From the NCBI GenBank assembly GCA_964035795.1, contig OZ038327.1:5791133-5855132 (forward strand): 64,000 bases of DNA, given 5' to 3'. Under the pieces are notes generated by a model that was not told the DNA's origin, ran no database searches, and worked only from the letters and a program-made list of their open reading frames with translations. Source of the DNA: Pterobdella sp. o SKG-2022. Taxonomy: Eukaryota > Annelida > Clitellata > Hirudinida > Piscicolidae. The translations under genes were made by a program, and so were the position numbers. Each line of letters opens with the position of its first letter. The stretch's first letter is position 1. Shown here one piece after another: positions 1 through 11,098 of the stretch.

Positions 1-231
1 TACGTGTTACTTAGTAGTCAACTATAAAAGCCCCCAGTAGCTTTTGAGAATATCACTGGCTTATATAAAATTTTAAGGTTTACAGTTATTTTTTTTTTGA
101 ACCAAACTCTTGTGTCATTTGGAAAGTTTTATAAAAAGTTTGAAAAATTTTTTTGTCAAAACTAATATAAATTTTGATGAAACAACTGAGAACAAAGTGT
201 TAAATACCATTAAGAAGATTTTCAAAAAGAA

Positions 232-1176
232 ATGGAGTTCAATGAGACATTTTTGTGGTACGAAAATTATACTGGGCTCGCCACGCAACCGATGTATCGG
301 AAGGCCACGAAAAACTATGTCAACCTTGCCACCTCTTCAGTATTCCTTTTCATCTCCATCATTTGCAACTCTTTGATAGTTTCCACAGTGGCTAGAAGAC
401 CAAATCTACAACAACTACCATACATTTTTCTTGCTTGTATCGGCATCTGTGACATAACTTCAAATTTGGGATACTTATTGCTGTTTTCATTGGCATATTT
501 CGAAGCACACCGAGTGTCATGCAAGTTTGTTGGCGTCTTGCTCTTGCACCCTGAAATGCTGAAAGTTTTGCTCTTCATAGGGATCGCTGTTTATAAGGTG
601 TCTGACAAGAGTGCTTTGATGGGAAGGAAGAAGGTTGCAAAAAGTGTTTTTGTTATTGCTTTTCTTGCTTTGATATCTGCAGCCTTTTGTATTCACCCCT
701 TGGTACTCTATTATAATTATATACCTGGGGGCTATTGTTACTATCCATTCCATGTCTTTGACCTCTACGCCATGCTTAAATTAATTTTTATTTTTGTCAT
801 AAGTACTATAATTGTGTTAATTTGTCTTTTTGCTTCGAGGAAACGGAGAAGAGATGAAGTGGCGGAAGTTGATGATGAAGGCTCGATCATCAGGAAGCCT
901 GGGAAAGCAGACAAGCGATTCGAAGTGATGATCATTATAGCATGGAGTGTCTTTACTATTACTCTATTTCTCCAAGAGATTCTAAAGCAGATCATTCTTC
1001 CTGTGGCTCGAATATATTTGAGACGTTATGAGTTGCAGAGAACAGAAAGTATTGTAAGGTCGATAATACCATTTGTTTTCTATCCAGAAACATTCTACAA
1101 ATTCTTTCTGTATAGATCGAAAGATTTTCAATTTGAAAAAGAATATAAATGCCTTTTGAAAAAAAATGCCAACTAA
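232..1176 (+). CDS. Divergent rhodopsin-like 7TM receptor, intronless
   Basis: Single-exon reading frame of 314 residues with seven hydrophobic segments at about residues 29-53, 62-84, 97-120, 134-157, 179-201, 231-254 and 268-291. Segment 1 contains CNSLIV (the N1.50-like position) and segment 2 LACIGICD (D2.50-like). The short N-terminus carries two N-glycosylation sequons near residues 4 and 12, as expected for an extracellular end. A basic and acidic stretch, ASRKRRRDEVAEVDDEG, fits the third cytoplasmic loop. Segment 7 ends in FYPETFYKFF, a weak echo of NPxxY. No DRY-type motif follows segment 3, where the sequence reads VYKVSDKS. The start was chosen at the first ATG ahead of segment 1; a TATATAAAA box lies about 170 bases upstream. 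Family-level placement is inference; the ligand is unknown. It could be a lineage-expanded chemoreceptor-like protein. Confidence 0.72.
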   Translation: MEFNETFLWYENYTGLATQPMYRKATKNYVNLATSSVFLFISIICNSLIVSTVARRPNLQQLPYIFLACIGICDITSNLGYLLLFSLAYFEAHRVSCKFVGVLLLHPEMLKVLLFIGIAVYKVSDKSALMGRKKVAKSVFVIAFLALISAAFCIHPLVLYYNYIPGGYCYYPFHVFDLYAMLKLIFIFVISTIIVLICLFASRKRRRDEVAEVDDEGSIIRKPGKADKRFEVMIIIAWSVFTITLFLQEILKQIILPVARIYLRRYELQRTESIVRSIIPFVFYPETFYKFFLYRSKDFQFEKEYKCLLKKNAN

Positions 1177-1459
1177 AAACTGTGAATAAGCACCAAAGTT
1201 TAATTTTCGTGAATATTTTCATGCCCTGCATTCAATTAGACTTTGTTATGCATTCAGTTATTATCAGTTTTGCTAAATTAAAATTATATAATATATTATT
1301 GGACTTCAAATTTTTTAGTACCATTTTTATTGAGGGATTTTATTTTCGATATTTGCTTCATCATTAAAAATATATTTAGGGGAAAAAATTATTAATTGCC
1401 TTGCATCTTTTGTTGTTAGCTTTTTTGTGTTGGAATTGTGAACTCTCTTCATGCTCATA

Positions 1460-1465
1460 AATAAA
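1460..1465 (+). promoter_or_regulatory. Candidate poly(A) signal of the 7TM gene
   Basis: AATAAA about 285 bases after the receptor stop codon, in AT-rich sequence. It is the first perfect signal downstream that I noted. Confidence 0.35.
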
Positions 1466-2094
1466 TCAATCAAACATGCTTGAAAAACATTTAAATTCAA
1501 CTGCTATCAATCCTAAATCTCATGCGACATTCGAGTTTTTATTTATAACTAAAACTGTTTACTTTTAAAGAATATTTAAATTGACAACTTTGACGTGAAT
1601 GATGCATTAAATAACGCATTTCATTGATTAGAGGCAACATTCCTAAAAAGATCTTTTTATTCTTTGAAAAATGAGGATTTTAAAGATACTTTATTTTAAA
1701 GGAAATGAAATTTTCGATAAGTACAATTTTATCATAATTCATTAAAATACAAGATGCTTACGATGTCTCTGGAAAGATCTTGAAATAATTGTGACAATTT
1801 AAAATTTTCTCAGATAACTAAACGTGGAAAGTTTGTTAACAGATGATGTTGTAGAAACCTCATCAGAAATCTCAACAAAAATGTAAAATCTTGCTTTTGT
1901 GATCCACATTTTAGAGGTCAACTATTCACAAAAATATCAGCATAGTTTTCAAAATAAAATCGACATTTTTAAAATTAACAAATAAATCTTCAAACCACGC
2001 AAAGTTTGTTGAAGAATATTTTAAATTTTGCCCTGTTTCAGAATTTTTTGAAATAATCAAATGATAATATTAATTTTAAAAAACTTATTTGCAG
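1466..2094. other. Gene-free AT-rich stretch
   Basis: No exon-like signal is seen. Near 1,757-1,776 it contains a TTACGATGTCTCTGG motif that recurs in several repeats elsewhere in the window. Confidence 0.5.
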
Positions 2095-2210
2095 GACATA
2101 ACCCAAGAGAATTCAAGCAGGTTCACAACCAACCATATCAAGCCCCAAAACCAGAGCAAATCCCATTGAATTATTATGCTGAGCTTCAAATTTCCAACAT
2201 TCTTACTCAG
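2095..2210 (+). CDS. Isolated exon-like segment, unknown
   Basis: A TTGCAG acceptor is followed by 116 bases open in only one of three frames (preceding phase 1), ending CTTACTCAG before a GTTTTT donor. The peptide is Pro/Gln-rich and includes YQAPKPEQIPLNYYAEL. I do not recognise a family and see no partner exons. It may be one exon of a gene extending outside recognisable sequence, or chance. Confidence 0.22.
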
Positions 2211-2399
2211 GTTTTTGAAGTTTTCTACTGTTTATGAAATCAAAAAGATTATATCAATGGAACGTGAGATGCACTGAGAAAATTTTTTAAATACTAAACT
2301 TGTGAAAGAAGCCCACAAGTGGTATAAGTAAAATTATAAAATTTTATTTTAAATTTTTTTAATGAAATAAATCAATCAAAATAGGAACATCTTTGAGTC

Positions 2400-2935
2400 T
2401 GAAGAAAATGTGAGTGATATTCCGCTTGTAAGCTTGCTTTTTCTCTTGCACTCTTGCAACCAACGGACGTGGGCGTGGACGTGGTAAAATAACATTACAT
2501 GTGCTTGTGACACAATCAACCACCGGATTCACATGTGAGGCAGAAAGATTTTGCAAAACATACAAAAGCAAAGCAGGTTTAGCAATACATAAAAAAAGAA
2601 AATGCACAAAATGCTGCAAACGCCAATAGAAATAGCCTGCAGCACACTGCCGAAGGATCTTCAACCAAGAAGCGACCTCGAATAACCATCAAAAAACATG
2701 TAATGAAGAAAAGGTGAATGGCGAGCAGTTTAAATGTGGAATGTGTGAGGTATGGATAAACAAGGAAAATCGAGCTAGACACATGAGCATACCTAACATT
2801 GCACCAATAAACCACAACACAGCTACAAAAGCAAGAACATATAAAAACAAAACAATCTCAGAACTGTCAGCGTTTACTGTAAGCCACGAAAATGGCCAGA
2901 CATATACAGATATAAAGTCGGATCTCTAATGCTTC
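2400..2935 (+). pseudogene. Degenerate retroelement fragment with C2H2-like finger
   Basis: Around 2,529-2,616 the plus frame reads CKTYKSKAGLAIHKKRKC. This resembles the C2H2 finger at the start of many non-LTR retrotransposon proteins, which commonly have a KSKAGLxxHKK core. A second finger-like string, FKCGMCEVWINKENRARH, lies at about 2,725-2,780. Stop codons and frame changes separate them, so the region is not an active gene. The assignment rests on motif resemblance only. Confidence 0.4.
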
Positions 2936-4559
2936 ATAATGATGCGAAAAAAGAGAAGACAAGACAAGAGGATGATGATGATGATGAGAATGATGGTGAT
3001 GATGATGATAATGTCGATGACAATGATGATGATTGCAGATTCGTTCACGAGTATTGCCATGTCAAATCAGAGTAATAAATCATCTTCACGTTGCTGGTGT
3101 GCCTCCATATAACTAGTCCAACTCTCCAAGTCCAAGAGTAACGATTTACAAAGACAAGACTGATATAACAAAAAAGTATCTTCAATTGGTCTCAAATTCC
3201 AATGCAACGCATGTTGTTTTAAAAAACCTTCATCAAACGTTACATAGCGGTCTTGGTATGTGCAACAAATTTGCGGGAAGTCCTGCATCAGAAATGTGTA
3301 GAGGTTGGCGTAAAACATCTGATATTGTTATACTTATTATTACTTCTATATATTTATTACTATTGCAAAGATGTTAAATTGGATGAATAATATATAAATA
3401 ATGAAAGATGAACTTATTCGAATATTTAAATATATACCTAAATATAAGTATGTAAAAATATTATACATCTTTCTTGTTTTTTTTTTGATTTTCAAGACAT
3501 GATAGTAAATCTAGAAATTTAATATAATTCTTTTATATTTTTGAAATGTTGGTCTTATGAAAATTCTCAATCTATTATTCTATTTGGAGGTTTGCAATCC
3601 TACTTCTAAATACGTATAAAAATAAAGATATCAACAAATATAATTGCTATGAAGTAATAAAACTCTATTTGTAGATATGTTTTCAACTGAAACTTATTTA
3701 TATACTATTTTCTATTTCAAGTTTATAATTATATATTCGTACAAAGATAAAGAAAAACAAACGCATACTGATTTATGTTGAATTTTTAAACTACTCTTTT
3801 AACATAAGAATATATTTTTCTAAGAGTTCAGATGTGTCGTAAACAATCGCCTTAAGATTTTGAACCATTCTTTGAGCTCTGAGTCCTCATTCGTGAAACC
3901 CTTGCCAACCATCAAACGTCCAACCGCCAGAAAAAAAATTATAGGAAAAGAAGAGAGTAAAAAGTGAAAAAAATAGTCCAACACATTCACACAACAAAAA
4001 AGTACACAGAGCTATAAAAAAAAAGGATAATAAAGCTCAAAATATCGAGAAGATAATTTATATTTGAGAACTTTCAGGAAACTATTGTTTCTGTTAATAT
4101 GTGAATTCAAAGATTGCTAAGAATGCGATTTTATGTCACATTACTTTTCAGCATTTTAGTTATTTAAAGACATCGTATGTTTTGTAAACTTGGATTTTAC
4201 CTGTAAAACTTTAAATTATAAGAATTTATAAGAACACGTAGAAGAAATTTTTGTTTAGCTAAAATTTTCAACCTTTGTCGAGCTCACAACTTCTGCTCGA
4301 ATGAAACCTTTGTAAAAAAAAGAAATAGAATTTCTGATCACAAACTTTGAAGACAATGGTTTCAACCGGAAACAACTGTTACAAATAGCAACTTCATACA
4401 AGCTCAAAAACCCAAAAGCCGAAATTGATTAAAAAAAAAATTGTGAAACAGAACAACCCAAAAATAAAAAGAACCATATCAAAATAAACAACCAAATAAA
4501 CACGGTTATCATGAGTATCATTACCTTACATGCCTACAATAACAAACAAGCTGAAAAAA
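2936..4559. other. Gene-free stretch
   Basis: Starts with an imperfect GATGAT-rich microsatellite (about 2,970-3,040), then AT-rich sequence with no supported exon. A reverse copy of the recurrent ACATACGATGTCT motif is at about 4,167-4,180. Confidence 0.45.
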
Positions 4560-4871
4560 ATCTTCACAAACAACAATATCGCTTACCATACTTCATCAGG
4601 ACAAAAACTGAGACATATCCTATGCTCATCAAACAAATATAAACGAAAAAGAAGTCTATCAGTTGAAGTGTTTCTGCGATAACCACAAATCATACATTGG
4701 TCGAACCAGGGTGAGCACAAGAAACCGAATGATGCAGCATAAAGCAGACATATGTTCAAAAAAGCCAGAATTTGCAATATCAGGAATATCAAAGCATGTC
4801 CGCCAATTTAATCACGGCCAAATAAACTGGGACAAACCAGAGATAATCGCAACTTTTTCCCAAAAAAATTA
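4560..4871 (+). pseudogene. Penelope-like element GIY-YIG endonuclease fragment
   Basis: The frame from about 4,655 to 4,871 reads KCFCDNHKSYIGRTRVSTRN followed by HKADI, AISGISKH and INWDKPEII. This matches the layout of the GIY-YIG-type domain at the C-terminus of Penelope-like retroelements (C..C...YIGxT..... R...H ....SAISxH ... DW). The upstream part (4,560-4,650) continues only in another frame, so the copy is broken. Family assignment is by motif; only this domain is visible here, while a separate reverse-transcriptase fragment lies at 31 kb. Confidence 0.62.
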
Positions 4872-6845
4872 AAATATTTTACAAAAAAAACCTTCTGGTT
4901 CGTGAAAGTTTAGAAATAAAAAATATATAACAATAATCAGTGGCTATAACGACCCACAATGTTACGTCAATACTAAAGCCTAGGACCCACTATTAAAGAG
5001 AATGCAAATAATACAAAAGAAGGGGTGCAGGAATTTAACTCCAAATTATAACATCAAACAATAATTTAACCATTCATAAATGCTTTAAAATAGCTTTCAT
5101 AAAATAAAAAAATATTACATAATTACATCATCATCAACTTTCAAACAATTTTTTGAATCTATGGTTTTTCACTTTAAATTATTTACTTCTCTCTACAACT
5201 TTGCTAATGAATTATGACAGGGTTTTACTTGTTGAAAATTTTAGCAAAATAAAAATTGTTCTTAGGTTTTTTTATAAATTCTCCTAATTTAAAATTTTAC
5301 TGGTAAAGTTTTTCAACATTACAAGGATATAAAATTGATGATAAAGTAAGCCAAAAAAATATAGGGTTTGTCGATCACTTTTTAAATCTTTTCAATCACT
5401 TTTTAAATATTCTCTATGCATTAAAAAAAATATTTTCAACAAAAAAACTTAAAGATTTTTCAAAAATTTGAAAATTTTTATTAAAAGAATTTTTCAAAAT
5501 TATTTTTTAAATTATAAAAATATAAACTTTCTATATAACGAATAAATTTGAAAAGTGATTGCAAAGATTTAAAAAGTGATCGAAAAACCCTATTTTTAAT
5601 ATATGCACTAAAAATGAAGTTTCATGACAGTTTTAATACCTAAACATAAATCCAGGTTATTATGGTATAAAATATAATTGCTGAATGTACTCTTAAATGA
5701 TCTAATTATAAAATTGAAATTCATCAAATTTATTTATTTTTTTTATTAAAACTTAAAAACAGATTCAATTTAAATTTTTGTTTCAAATTAATATTAGTTA
5801 CTGAAGATATAAGGTATAAGATATAGATAGTAAATACTTGGAAAAATCCATTTTAATAAAATTAAATGTTTAATTTATGATTAAGGTTTAAAATTAAAGT
5901 TTATTCTAAAATTGTGTAGTTTTAGTTGTTAAGTGTGAATTTGAAAGACTTAAAGTACATTTTTTACTTGAATTCGGAAAAGTATGTTCATACTTATAAA
6001 ATTTTATTTTTACCAGAAATTCTTTTTAGATACAATTAATAATTGAACTAACTCATTTTTCATCTTTTGATGAAACAAAAGTGTGATAAAAACCCTTTAA
6101 AATCCAAAGTGAAATAACTAAAATGAATTCAGCCAGTTTCTTTCACGCCAACCCTGTTATTAAAACACTAGATATTAACTAAATATGCACAAAATTTAGT
6201 TATTCAAAGCATGTATACATAAAATATACATTAACAAACAGTTATATTGATATTTATATACATATATTTGTTTTTAATTTTAACTATAGAAACTGTAACA
6301 AATTTATTGAAACCCCCATTTAGATAATATAGTATATACTAAATGAATATGTGATATTTTACTATTAGAGTAATTACAATATATGAAAAAAGTTGACTAA
6401 AACAAAGTAAAACATTAAAAAAATGACCAATTGTAACGATCCGGAATTTATCTTTTTTTAAGCAAATTTATATTCATGTCTGAAATTTTTTTAGGAATAA
6501 ACATTTAAAAACTCTCATTAGTATGTCAGACAGTTGAACTACTAGTCTTTGAAGAAATGAAAAGAAAATTTTTCTCTTTTGTGAGCTACGTTTTCATGAT
6601 ATTTCGATATTCTGTGTTTTGAAGCCAATGACTTCAGTTCTGTTTTTAAAATCTCAGTGCTTTGTATATTAATTTTTGATTAAAACAATGTTTGTAGGCT
6701 CTGTTTGTTCCTTTTTTATAAGCACAAATCCAAGTATTTTGGTTTCAGCTAGGTTTTATAATATTACAATAATCTAATTTTTCAAATTGGAACCTTCTAT
6801 CTGTGTTGATGATACTACAAGATTATTTCATAACCTCCTTGTAAC
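4872..6845. other. Gene-free AT-rich stretch
   Basis: No exon or retroelement protein is recognised. It contains the foldback listed at 5,362-5,598 and otherwise very AT-rich unique-looking sequence. Confidence 0.5.
5362..5598. repeat. Foldback element with about 45-bp arms
   Basis: The left arm at 5,362-5,406 starts ATAGGGTTTGTCGATCAC. The right arm at 5,548-5,596 is its near reverse complement and ends GATCGAAAAACCCTAT. About 140 bases of AT-rich loop separate them. No coding capacity, so a MITE or foldback relic. Confidence 0.6.
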
Positions 6846-6899
6846 TATCGATTTAGGACAGTTATATATAATCATTCCACAAAAAGCGTTTGTAAGCTC

Positions 6900-7300
6900 T
6901 TTAGCCATTGGTAAGTTTGGACGTCTGAGTATGTCGCCAAAATAACTTCATCTTCATTTTTCAATGACATTTCTCAATTCTTTAAGTTTGCTTAGTTCCG
7001 TGAGCTTTTTTATTTGTTATCTTGTTAGAATAAAATTTCTAAAAAATTTTTTCAAGCATTTTTTCTCAAAATTTTTAATCTTCTTGAGATCTGCTTCCGC
7101 TGGACTCCATGTTTAACAGTGGTAGAAAAAAACAGGTCTGATGTAAGTGAAGTAGATTTTTAATCTATTATTTAGTTTAATTTGTTTTGATGCCAAAAAT
7201 TTATGGTCTTTTATTGCAATTAAATTTGCTTTTCTCATTCTTTCTTTCATTTCTGATTGTGTATTCAATATAGTGCCAATCATTTGTGTTTTCTAAATTG
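6900..7300 (-). pseudogene. Non-LTR reverse transcriptase 3' fragment
   Basis: On the minus strand, bases about 7,050-7,160 encode IYFTYIRPVFFYH, a stop, then TWSPAEADLKKIKNFEKK. This resembles the post-palm segment of LINE reverse transcriptases (LYxxxIRPxLxYxxxxWxPxxxxDxxxLExxQRR). Stops interrupt it. The edges are soft. Confidence 0.4.
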
Positions 7301-8782
7301 TTCGTTTTTAATATTTCTGTTTTTGTAGAGCTTATTTTCAAGTTGAATTTTGGATAAAAATTGGTAGAAAATTTTTGTTGTTTTGGTTTTTTTTTCGAGG
7401 AGAAATTTTAGTTGTCAGTGTTATTTCCTTAATGTTTTGACTCTTAGCTTCTTTTCTTATCTCTTTTGTTGCTTAAAGAGATATGTGATAAACAGTATAG
7501 AAAAGAGACAGTCATCTTGAAGAGAGCCCATATTTTTTTTGAGTTTTTCCCAAAACGTGTTATTTTTTGGAAAAATCAAATATCCTTTCTTATCATTTAC
7601 GCATTTTTTTGTATTTTTTTGAACTCCCAGTAAAAGCAGGTTTTTGTTTCTGCATTCTTCGAATATGTCATTTTTTTAATCTCAGAGTTGATTTCTCGCA
7701 CATTAAGGGTCGCAAAATTTTTTGTTTCAAGCAGTTTTCTTCTGATTTTAAAAGTATTAACTTAATAATGATACGAAGCTTTTCGTAAGTTGAACTCACA
7801 TTATCAAGTATACAAACTACAGTTTGTTCTCAATCAATCAATCAACTATATTGCTCTCAATCTATCAATCAACAATATTGTTTTAACATTGCAAAAGGAA
7901 TTTTATAGACTGGAACTAAGGTTCCATGAATATTGTGGCGTTAACCTCAAAAGTTTCTAGACCACTGAGTATTATGAACTATGAATGCAAAATCATCATC
8001 ATCACGTCGACTGCAGTCGAATTTCTATGACTTTGTTCTTCCAATACTCCCTATTGCTCATAGCTGTTTTTTAAACTTCTTACGCGCTCCTTGTTCACCA
8101 ACGCGACGAGCGATGTGGTATGGGGGTATATTTTTTGTTTAGTCATAGAGTTTTTCTTTGCCAGATGAGATTTAGGGTCGCAACTTCCCAAAATTTCACG
8201 TGTTACTCTTCTAACTCAAGCAAGATTGCATACAGCCAAGAATGTTTCCATCACCATAGCATCGGTATTTTGATGTATACCAAAAAGAAACTACTGCTTC
8301 CCATGTGGAAAAAGCAGGATTTGAGGTTTACTTCTTAGATAGAGATGAACTGCTTGCCGTGAAATTTTCGCAGACGCAGAGGCAGAAATATATAGTACTC
8401 ATGACAAAGAATGCAAAATAATTAAATGCAATGTAAATTAATGTCAGTTTTCATAGAGATAACAATTGTTACAAAGATTATACAAGTATACAGAGATAAA
8501 AGAAAATAGAAACCTAAAATTATATTAAAGAAAGGCCTGTTGTTTAAAGCATAAACAACCATACTAATATCCAACCATATGCCTCCACTCAAAAATCAGC
8601 TCTATTGACGTTAAGATCAAAATCTTCTGTACTTATCAGCTTAAGGTCTCATACAAGCTCCATCCAAGGTGGCTCAGAGGTTGTTCAGCCTTGAGACAGT
8701 TCCAAGCATCTTTCTTTCTTGTTGTTATGTGTGAAAATATTAACTAAACGTCTTAACATTTAAAACCCCTACATTACCACAG
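7301..8782. other. Gene-free stretch
   Basis: AT-rich sequence with short open frames only, none with a recognisable domain. At 7,774-7,800 there is an isolated ACGAAGCTTTTCGTAAG half-arm of the foldback family described elsewhere. Confidence 0.4.
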
Positions 8783-9003
8783 GCTACAGAACAAGCGGGT
8801 TTATAGTAAACGTGCATAACTTCCAAATCAATTTGTATGTTCTCTGCTCACAATACACTAAACAAACTGTGGAAAACAAGAGATACATGGTGGCATGTGA
8901 GTCTGGACCTATTCTTGACAACGTCATCCTTGTCAAACAGTCAGATGCCGGGTATGGTCACTTGTTTCTTTGTGAAGTGGAATCTTATGGAATTCTCCTC
9001 TGA
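8783..9003 (+). CDS. Fucolectin-like (F5/8C-type) lectin domain terminal exon
   Basis: A TTACCACAG acceptor is followed by an open frame (phase 1) of 73 codons to TGA at 9,001. The peptide ends HLFLCEVESYG, the hallmark closing strand of fucolectin/tachylectin-4-type F5/8C lectins (usually LTLCEVEVYG). Before it, YMVACESGPILDN fits the preceding cysteine-bearing segment. I could not find the upstream half of the domain, with its metal and fucose-binding residues, in 8.0-8.8 kb. The exon is either the 3' end of a gene with a distant 5' part or an orphan relic. Confidence 0.42.
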
Positions 9004-9479
9004 TTGTGGCTATGCATCTACGCCATGGAGCCTGTATCTAGGTTGTTACTTGGTTTTTAACATTGAAGGATTTGTTTTGCTATAAAGTGGAGAGAGCCAA
9101 GCTGTACATTGGTATATTCTTTTATAATTCTTGCATCTACACAAATATTTGAAGTTACTTTCAGCTGCATTGATCAATTTTAAACAAACCTTTTATATCA
9201 CTCAGTTGTTCAACAATTAAGCACAATGAATATTTTAGTTTTCTGCTATTCAACGTTTGAGTTTGAAATGGACATGATGCATAATTTTTTGTGAGGAAAC
9301 TGGATACAACGAAACTTTAGATATAATTCAAATATTACTTTTAATATGCAATTTTTTTAGAAATTTCATATGAAACTAAGGTTACGTGAAGAAAATTGAT
9401 TTCAGAAAAAAATTTTTCAAGGCTAGATTATTTTTATTACAATGATATGAGTTGCACTAACATTAAATTGAAGTTTAGT

Positions 9480-10085
9480 GACATACATGGTGCAAGATTG
9501 ATATATGACCATTTAATTTTTGTCCAAATGTCACATGTTTGGAACTTTAAATTGATACAATATAAATATTAAAAAAAATAGATCTATAAACATAAAATTT
9601 TATTTAGAAAATATAACAAAAATCTTTTTATAGGTGCAAAATTGCTATCTGACTACCTTGTTTTCGAGTTTTTTTAGTTGATCGAATGACTTTTTAATGA
9701 TACCTCTTGTTGACTGACTTGATTAGCTTTTGTAGGTTTACAATTGTCAGTTTATTCAAGCAAAAATTTTAGATTCCTCTAACTTTTTTGCTTTTGCATC
9801 ATTAATTCCAAAAAAAAATTTTTTTCTCGATTAAAATCAAGTTAAACAAGTGGAAAATTTTACCATATAATACTTTTTACTTTTAACCAGCTTTATGTGT
9901 TTTGAAGTATACGCTTAAGCATTATTATGAAAAGTTTCAGAACTTTTAAAGCACTATTGTCCACAAATGACACATAGGGGTCAAGTAGTGAGGCAGAAAT
10001 ATGAGCTTTGAAGTCTTGTTTTTGACTAAGAAATGCCTAACCTATTTTTTTTCGAATGGTCCATTGTGTGATGTGAAATGTTAAT
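9480..10085 (+). repeat. Dispersed repeat, copy 1 (partner at 42.75 kb)
   Basis: Shares interspersed blocks in the same order with 42,750-43,620. Examples are ATATGACCA...TTTGTCCAAAT, then AACCAGCTTT..GT, then TTTTCCACAAATG-like and AGCTTTGAA followed by AATGCC. Identity is patchy by eye, suggesting an old element. No open frame. Confidence 0.5.
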
Positions 10086-11098
10086 AACCAAGATCATAGA
10101 CATTCCTAAATTACTGGCAAGTATAATACTGATAACTTTTGGGGTTCTGTCGAAGGTGGTTAGGGGACCACTGAATGCAACGATGCTAGTCTCTTATTAC
10201 AAGAACTCAGTGTTTTAAACCAACTATATAAATTTTGTAGTACCAACAAAAAATTAACTTAATTAGCAGGATTAGTTTCTGTCAATTGATGGACGCCTTT
10301 ACCAAAGTGTGGCCAATCTTCGGTTTTTAGACTCTCATCCCAACAAATGATGTGAATTGAAAACAATGCATACTTTCTTAGAGCCTGCTCACTCAAACCC
10401 TTGTCATATACATTCAACTTGAGTCTCTTTTACAAGGTTTGGCAAAAATATATTTCAAAAGTCACCAAGATTTTGAGAATGATTGGTGAAGAAGGGATGT
10501 TGGTGGTTTAATGAGGTGGGTGGAAATGGGCGATTGAGGATTGAAAAGGAAGGTTGTTGAGTTGATAGATGTGGTCATTGGGGAGGGAGGTGAGAGGAGA
10601 TGAGATTGGCGATGTCTGCAAACTTGGAGGCGTAATCTAGACTCGACTCATTCAACATGTTTTGCAGGTGCGTCTCAACCTGGTGTTCACATTGTCATCA
10701 TTATAGTATCATCAAATAAGCATCATAATATCATCATCATCATCATTAATATAGTGTTAACATTATCCTATTAATATTAGTCTCATATTTTTAATTGATA
10801 TTAGTTATAATGATAACGTGGATAATTATGAGATATGAAATAAAAGTATTAATAGAATCTGCTGCGAATAAAGGTAAGCGCATGGTTGAGAGTTGTAGCC
10901 AGATAAATGCCACTGAAGTCGCTTGGAGCTGTTGCAATACAAACCAATTTGGAGCCTACCTACCCATGACTTCTATTTCGAGAATATTTTGAACGCCTTT
11001 TTAAAAGTAGGCGGTTGGAGCATTTGAGAGTAGATGCAGCTATCCGACTTCAAAACATCAGAATTAGAAAATAATTAGCAACAAAACCCGATATAGAA
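10086..11098. other. Gene-free stretch downstream of CRAMP1
   Basis: Lies 3' of the minus-strand CRAMP1 gene, so its right end may include the 3' UTR. Contains ATC/ATT-rich microsatellite around 10,690-10,770. No other exon is supported. Confidence 0.4.

Noticed and set aside
110..376. 88-codon frame overlapping the receptor start
   Set aside because: Out of frame with the 7TM protein, basic low-complexity peptide without a domain.
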